From: Bacillota bacterium
GTDB taxonomy: Bacteria > Bacillota > Desulfotomaculia > Desulfotomaculales > Desulfotomaculaceae
Direction: 5' to 3'
NCBI GenBank assembly: GCA_023481335.1
Contig: JAMCWI010000075.1
Coordinates: 1 to 8,495 of the forward strand
DNA: 8,495 nucleotides
The position numbers were made by a program, and so were the translations under genes. Positions 5,511 to 8,495 of this stretch are shown here, piece by piece; position 1 is the first letter of the stretch; every line of letters begins with the position of its first letter. The notes under the pieces were generated by a model. It searched no databases. It saw only the letters and a program-made list of their open reading frames with translations, and was not told the DNA's origin.

Positions 5511-5734
5511 AATCCTTGCCCGGGCTTGTTTTTTTGCTCGAGGCGCGCCATAGTATGGGCCAATGTAAGGTCTTGCCGGATCAGGTACAGGACTGAAGAC
5601 TTCACGCCGAGCCGTGCGGCTATTTCCCGGTCGGAAAGGCCTTTTTTCCAGGCTCGGATTAACCTCCCGACGTTAGTGCGGTACTTCCTGGACAGGACTT
5701 TTTCGTCCGGCTTCCAGGAAAAAGCCCCTGTCAT
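5507..5734 (-). CDS. Small helix-turn-helix protein
   Basis: This 75-residue basic protein has one recognisable unit, a helix-turn-helix at about residues 32-55 (GLSDREIAARLGVKSSVLYL). It resembles the DNA-recognition part of small transposase/resolvase-like or transcriptional HTH proteins. No partner domain is present and the exact family is not recognised. The ATG at 5734 is preceded on its strand by AAAGGGGGG, 8 nt away, a good ribosome site, and by a plausible sigma-A promoter (5757-5785). The gene converges on gin with a 4-bp overlap of stop codons, TAG on this strand inside CCTAAAA. It may be a regulator acting on its own promoter or on neighbouring genes, but no target is evident. Confidence 0.75.
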   Translation of the reverse strand: MTGAFSWKPDEKVLSRKYRTNVGRLIRAWKKGLSDREIAARLGVKSSVLYLIRQDLTLAHTMARLEQKNKPGQGF

Positions 5735-5756
5735 TTAAAAAGCCCCCCTTTCAAAA

Positions 5757-5785
5757 ATTGAATTTAAAAGTATTTTGGCCGTCAA
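5757..5785 (-). promoter_or_regulatory. Candidate sigma-A promoter for the HTH gene
   Basis: Read on the minus strand, TTGACG (5785-5780) and TTCAAT (5762-5757) are separated by exactly 17 bp. Transcription would begin near 5750, only about 16 nt before the start codon at 5734, so the ribosome site would sit at the very 5' end. The tight leader makes this less certain. Confidence 0.45.
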
Positions 5786-5835
5786 GATTGCCGGGTATAA
5801 GTTTAAAGTGCTGGGGAAAACAGCATGTTTTGGCC

Positions 5836-5909
5836 CTAAAAATGTTTTTAGCCCGTTTCATCTCTTTTTCTAGCGATTTTTTAATCGCCTTTGACAATAA
5901 CAATTATTG
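5836..5909. other. Cluster of three palindromes in the long intergenic region
   Basis: Between the HTH gene and the peptidase (5735-6259, about 525 bp) there is no credible gene. The AT-rich left half holds three dyads: CTAAAAA-TG-TTTTTAG (5836-5851), GCGATT-TTTT-AATCGC (5873-5888) and CAATAA-CAA-TTATTG (5895-5909). None has a classical terminator U-tract directly after it. The third overlaps the candidate promoter at 5891-5919 and could be an operator. The right half, from 5993 onward, is filled with repeats of families D, B and A. Confidence 0.55.
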
Positions 5910-5919
5910 CTAGGATATT
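5891..5919 (+). promoter_or_regulatory. Candidate plus-strand promoter with an operator-like dyad
   Basis: A perfect -35 hexamer, TTGACA (5891-5896), is followed after 17 bp by GATATT (5914-5919), four of six to TATAAT. The 15-bp dyad CAATAACAATTATTG (5895-5909) covers the end of the -35 box and the spacer, where a bound repressor would block polymerase. The nearest downstream gene is the peptidase, about 340 bp away and beyond three repeats. Confidence 0.4.
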
Positions 5920-5992
5920 AAAATAATAAAAGAGATTAATATAGCTTAAAAAGGCCGGATGCGTTTAACCGGCAGGAACACCCGGCCGGCTG

Positions 5993-6053
5993 TCAAATAA
6001 GTTAATAAAATGGTGTCTGACACTAATTTGTTATGGAAGGCTAACTTATTTGA
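5993..6053. repeat. Inverted doublet (REPIN-like) of family D
   Basis: Perfect 12-bp inverted arms, TCAAATAAGTTA (5993-6004) and TAACTTATTTGA (6042-6053), bound a 61-bp unit. Its interior contains the hairpin GTGTC-T-GACAC (6013-6023). The architecture parallels the family A and C doublets, but the sequence is unrelated to them. Confidence 0.82.
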
Positions 6054-6070
6054 TACTGATTAGTCAGAAT

Positions 6071-6098
6071 TGCGACAGGAGAACCGTCCAATGTCGCA
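6071..6098 (-). repeat. Palindromic repeat family B copy
   Basis: TGCGACA (6071-6077) and TGTCGCA (6092-6098) arms enclose a GGAGAACCGTCC core. This is the same family as 3356-3382 in opposite orientation, and its arms are intact. Confidence 0.82.
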
Positions 6099-6137
6099 AA
6101 TTTGAACTTCTACATCGTGCCGGCATTTTGCTCCATT

Positions 6138-6166
6138 GGGGACATTCGTCGAAGAGGTGTGTCCCC
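6138..6166 (-). repeat. Inverted copy of the family A repeat
   Basis: GGGGACA (6138-6144) and TGTCCCC (6160-6166) enclose an interior that is the reverse complement of the last tandem unit near 89-117. Over 33 bp (85-117 versus its inverse here) there is one mismatch. That change shifts the inner mini-hairpin from CCTC-TTC-GAGG to TTCG-A-CGAA. Confidence 0.88.
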
Positions 6167-6259
6167 ATACCTCAGCCGTTGTGATGGTACATCAAGTGAG
6201 GTTAACTTGTTCTTGTTATCTACCTGTTAATACAGGGATTTTCAGGAGGTGTATTAAAA

Positions 6260-7486
6260 CTGCAGCCGCGTTTATCCGCTGTCTGGCTAATTCTGATCGC
6301 CCTGGCGGGAGCTTTCGCCCTGCTTTATCTCTGGTTTACTTTATTTCCCGGGCGGGTGGATTCAAGAGCCTTGCAGTATTTCAGCGCGGGTCAGATAAAC
6401 CAGGGGCGGCAGTACAACAGGGTTTTGCAGATTACTTTTATTTTTAGCTTTATTTTGCAGTCGTCTTTTCTCCTGTGGCTGGTGTTCAGCGGGCGGGCGG
6501 CGGCCCTGTCGGGCTGGACCCAGGGGGTCACCGGGGGCAATTACTGGGGGAGCCTGCTGCTGTTTTTTCTGATTATCTGGCTGGCGCTGCGATTGCTGAA
6601 CCTGCCTTTTTCGCTCTACAGCAGCTACTTCTGGCAGCACCGCTGGGGCTTTTCAACACAAGTCCTCGGATCCTGGTGGCTGGACTATTTCAAGGTCGCC
6701 GGTCTGGAGCTTTTTCTTACCACCGCGGGAGTTTTATTGCTCTTCTGGGTTATGGGCCGCTGGCCGGCAGCCTGGTGGCTGGCAGGCGCCTCTTTTATCT
6801 CGCTCTGGCTGGTAATCCAGACCTTCCTCTGGCCGGTGGTTATTTCGCCTCTCTTTAACCGTTTCACGCCCGCCAGTGATCCCGCTGTTGTTGCCATGGT
6901 TTACAGGCTGTCCGAAAAAGCCCGCCTGCCGGTGGACCAGGTGCTGGTTATGGACGCCAGCCGGCGCACAACCAGGGCCAACGCCTATTTTGCCGGCCTG
7001 GGACGCACTAAACGAATCGTCCTTTACGACACACTGCTAGCAAATTATCCCCTGGACGAGGTTGAGGCGGTTGTTGCCCATGAAATGGCTCACTGGAGCC
7101 AGGGGCATATTTTAAGGGGGCTAGTCCTCGGAACGCTTGGCAGCTTCGCTTTGTGGGGACTCCTTTTTATTGTGGCTCGTGCCTCACTGCCGCTATCCCT
7201 CCGTTACCCGCCCGAAACATGGGCCATGGCTCTGTTGTTCTTCCTGCTTGTATCCTTTACCGCGAGTCCTCTCGGCAGCTATTTTTCACGGCAAATGGAG
7301 GGGGAAGCGGACCGGGTCTCGGTAACGTTAACCGGGGATGCCCCGGCGGCTGTCCGCCTCCAGGTGAAACTGGCCGGCAAAAATTTATCCGACGTTTCAC
7401 CGGCCGCCTTTATCCGGTGGTTCGGCTACAGCCACCCGCCGGCGCCGGACCGGATCGAAAATATCCTGCAGGCTGCCAGCCGATAG
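6260..7486 (+). CDS. Membrane-bound M48 (Ste24-type) zinc metallopeptidase
   Basis: This is a multi-pass membrane peptidase of family M48, related to Ste24/CAAX-prenyl endopeptidase and HtpX. The zinc site is HEMAH (codons at 7079-7093) plus the third ligand in GEADR (Glu codon 7304-7306). Family blocks NAYFAGLGRTKRIVLYDTLL, LDEVEAVVAHEMAHW and the late SHPPAPDRIENIL are present. Several hydrophobic segments precede and follow the active site. The start is uncertain. The first standard in-frame start is GTG 6356, which lacks a ribosome site. The frame is open back to 6206, and 6260-6355 encodes a convincing extra membrane helix (AVWLILIALAGAFALLYLWF). A strong AGGAGGTG (6244-6251) points to CTG 6260 or a mutated start there. 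From CTG the protein is 408 residues, from GTG 376. The substrate is unknown. Confidence 0.88.
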   Translation: MQPRLSAVWLILIALAGAFALLYLWFTLFPGRVDSRALQYFSAGQINQGRQYNRVLQITFIFSFILQSSFLLWLVFSGRAAALSGWTQGVTGGNYWGSLLLFFLIIWLALRLLNLPFSLYSSYFWQHRWGFSTQVLGSWWLDYFKVAGLELFLTTAGVLLLFWVMGRWPAAWWLAGASFISLWLVIQTFLWPVVISPLFNRFTPASDPAVVAMVYRLSEKARLPVDQVLVMDASRRTTRANAYFAGLGRTKRIVLYDTLLANYPLDEVEAVVAHEMAHWSQGHILRGLVLGTLGSFALWGLLFIVARASLPLSLRYPPETWAMALLFFLLVSFTASPLGSYFSRQMEGEADRVSVTLTGDAPAAVRLQVKLAGKNLSDVSPAAFIRWFGYSHPPAPDRIENILQAASR

Positions 7487-7541
7487 GTAAAAGTTCAGGG
7501 CATTTTTAGAGCCGTGTACTGCAGGCCGGCAAAACACCAAA

Positions 7542-7572
7542 CAGGGGTTCCGCGCAAAATGCGAAACCCCTG
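7542..7572 (-). terminator. Hairpin, probable terminator of the minus-strand regulator remnant
   Basis: CAGGGGTTCCGC (7542-7553) pairs with GCGAAACCCCTG (7561-7572), giving 12 bp with one mismatch around the loop GCAAAAT. On the minus strand it is followed by TTTGGTGTTTT, a modest U-tract. On the plus strand A-rich sequence follows, so it is a poorer terminator for the peptidase. It lies about 50 bp past the stop of the regulator remnant. Confidence 0.6.
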
Positions 7573-7620
7573 AGAAAAAGCAAACGGCCGGCTTAAAAAA
7601 ATTTCCCGGCGGCGCCCTTG

Positions 7621-7785
7621 TTAAGACTGCTTTTCCTGGTCATATATACGCTCCAGCCGGATAATCACTTTTCGCAAATGTTCGGCCATTGTCTCTTTGG
7701 CCTTGTTGCTTTCACCGCTTTTAATAGCCCGGTATATTTCCCGGTGATCCTCGCTGAATATCCTTAAATTTTTACGTTTTAACTT
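7621..7785 (-). pseudogene. C-terminal remnant of a GntR/FadR-family regulator
   Basis: Read on the minus strand, an open frame of 54 sense codons ends at TAA (7623-7621). It encodes FSEDHREIYRAIKSGESNKA followed by KETMAEHLRKVIIRL. This is the last two helices of the FCD ligand-binding domain of FadR-type GntR regulators (the 'EHr.I..AI..gd...A...M..HL' pattern). There is no start codon and no DNA-binding domain, and an in-frame TAA (7788-7786) precedes it. In the adjacent frame the sequence just upstream reads RLSQKRLNITRALLSDKS before its own stop, so a one-base frameshift near 7780-7790 is plausible. The rest of the gene has been lost, and the decarboxylase leader now occupies the region. 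The terminator at 7542-7572 survives. Confidence 0.72.
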
Positions 7786-7858
7786 TTATCGGATAGTAAG
7801 GCCCGGGTGATATTCAACCTTTTCTGCGAAAGGCGCATGGATAGCGCAACTCTTATCT

Positions 7859-7886
7859 TTGTGATAAAATTAATGTTTAGTAAATA
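7859..7886 (+). promoter_or_regulatory. Weak candidate promoter and leader dyad for the decarboxylase
   Basis: TTGTGA (7859-7864) and TAAATA (7881-7886), 16 bp apart, form a modest sigma-A-like pair. Just downstream, AAGGAA (7889-7894) and TTCCTT (7905-7910) form an imperfect inverted repeat in the leader, before CGGAGG (7918-7923). Both are visual readings only. Confidence 0.3.
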
Positions 7887-7931
7887 TAAAGGAATTTCAA
7901 ATTTTTCCTTATAACCCCGGAGGCTGTTAAG

Positions 7932-8495
7932 TTGCCGGCAGACCAGAACAAGGCGCCTATTTACGATGCCCTTTGCCTTCATACCGGTGAGGCCGCCGCA
8001 AGGCTTCATGTACCGGGGCACAGGCAGGGGGCGGCTTTGCCCGCCGCCCTGAAAGGCCGGGACGGCCGGGCCCTTTACGAATTGGACCTGACCGAACTGC
8101 CCGGCCTGGATGATCTGCACCGCCCAATAGGAGCAATAGCCGGGGCCGAAAGCCTGGCCGCTCGCGCCTTTGGCGCCTGGCGCACCTTTTTTCTGGTTAA
8201 CGGCAGCACGGCAGGAATCCACGCCCTTTTAACAGCCCTGGGCGGCAAAAAGGTACTGGCGCCAAGGGACGCGCACCGCTCGGTAATTGGCGGGCTGGTG
8301 CTGTCCGGGGCGGAGCCGGTCTATGTTTGGCCCGGTATAGTGCCCGGCTTCGGGATCCCTGCCGGCTTCGACACCGCCCGCTATGATCAAGCGCTGGCGG
8401 AACATCCGGATGCCGCCGCGGTGCTGGCGGTATACCCGAATTATTACGGCGTTGCCGGTGACCTGGCCGGGCGTGAAACGGTTAAAGAGAGGCGA
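7932..8495 (+). CDS. YaaO-like Orn/Lys/Arg decarboxylase, 5' part
   Basis: The gene runs off the right edge, leaving 188 codons without a stop. It matches the N-terminal half of fold-type I, PLP-dependent Orn/Lys/Arg decarboxylase family proteins such as YaaO/SpeA. Seen in order are LHVPGHRQG (the family PGHxxG), the ELPGLDDLHRPIGAIAGAE block, and the PLP phosphate-binding FFLVNGSTAGIHALL. APRDAHRSVIGGLVLSGAEP and AVYPNYYGVAGDL follow. TTG 7932 is preceded by CGGAGG, 8 nt away. In B. subtilis yaaO lies downstream of csfB and before tmk, so the position fits the conserved locus. The PLP lysine lies beyond the window. The last nine residues (GRETVKERR) fit the family less well, so a frameshift close to the edge cannot be excluded. 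The true substrate of YaaO-type proteins is not established here. Confidence 0.88.
   Translation, partial: MPADQNKAPIYDALCLHTGEAAARLHVPGHRQGAALPAALKGRDGRALYELDLTELPGLDDLHRPIGAIAGAESLAARAFGAWRTFFLVNGSTAGIHALLTALGGKKVLAPRDAHRSVIGGLVLSGAEPVYVWPGIVPGFGIPAGFDTARYDQALAEHPDAAAVLAVYPNYYGVAGDLAGRETVKERR

Noticed and set aside
5953..5990. Known riboswitch in the GC-rich stem region
   Set aside because: GGCCGG/CCGGC pairing is visible, but no conserved core of a riboswitch class I know could be identified.
7779..8222. Minus-strand open frame of 147 codons opposite the decarboxylase
   Set aside because: It is mostly the antisense of a clearly recognised decarboxylase. Only its last part (about 7779-7870) may be a frame-shifted piece of the regulator remnant.
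8460..8495. Frameshift in the decarboxylase near the right edge
   Set aside because: The ending GRETVKERR looks unusual for the family, but neither other frame gives a convincing continuation in the few bases left.

Overview
The window looks like a chromosomal segment of a spore-forming, anaerobic, fairly GC-rich member of the Clostridia, most likely a Pelotomaculum/Desulfotomaculum-type Peptococcaceae. This placement is inferred from two sporulation genes (bofA, gin/csfB), a ferredoxin-dependent 2-oxoacid oxidoreductase, consistently strong AGGAGG-type ribosome sites with frequent TTG/GTG starts, and the style of the interspersed repeats. No rRNA or phylogenetic marker was compared.

Layout. 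Positions 1-117 hold three tandem 37-bp repeats. Then come ybaB/ebfC (135-452), recR (456-1058) and bofA (1109-1369, with a sigma-E-like promoter), closed by a strong terminator at 1422-1455. Next is a five-gene metabolic block: a P-loop ATPase of unknown function (1568-2233), then the alpha (2262-3347), beta (3501-4283), gamma (4276-4896) and two-[4Fe-4S] ferredoxin (5011-5271) subunits of a 2-oxoacid:ferredoxin oxidoreductase. A Gin/CsfB anti-sigma-G protein follows (5319-5510), overlapping by 4 bp a convergent small HTH gene (5507-5734, minus). About 525 bp of palindrome-rich DNA then leads to a membrane M48/Ste24-type metallopeptidase (about 6260-7486). After that come a minus-strand terminator and the C-terminal remnant of a GntR/FadR-type regulator (7621-7785, minus), and finally the start of a YaaO-like Orn/Lys/Arg decarboxylase (7932 to the right edge).

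The backbone ybaB-recR-bofA ... gin ... yaaO matches, in order and orientation, the Bacillus subtilis dnaX-yaaK-recR-yaaL-bofA-(rRNA operon)-csfB-xpaC-yaaN-yaaO-tmk locus, as known from general knowledge. Here yaaL is missing, and the oxidoreductase block and the peptidase sit inside that backbone. The four oxidoreductase subunits should form one CoA-dependent enzyme that passes electrons from a 2-oxoacid to ferredoxin. The adjacent ATPase may be an accessory protein, but nothing in the sequence proves this.

The most distinctive feature is a dense set of short palindromic repeats placed almost entirely between genes. There are at least four families, named A to D here: A has GGGGACA...TGTCCCC arms, B has GCGACA...TGTCGC arms, C has GGGGTCAGGCTTTAC arms, and D has TCAAATAAGTTA arms around GTGTCTGACAC. 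Several form 60-75 bp inverted doublets like REPINs. They resemble the non-autonomous repeats mobilised by REP-associated tyrosine (Y1) transposases, but no transposase is in the window. One has supplied the last 15 codons of the gamma subunit, and others separate alpha from beta and gamma from the ferredoxin.
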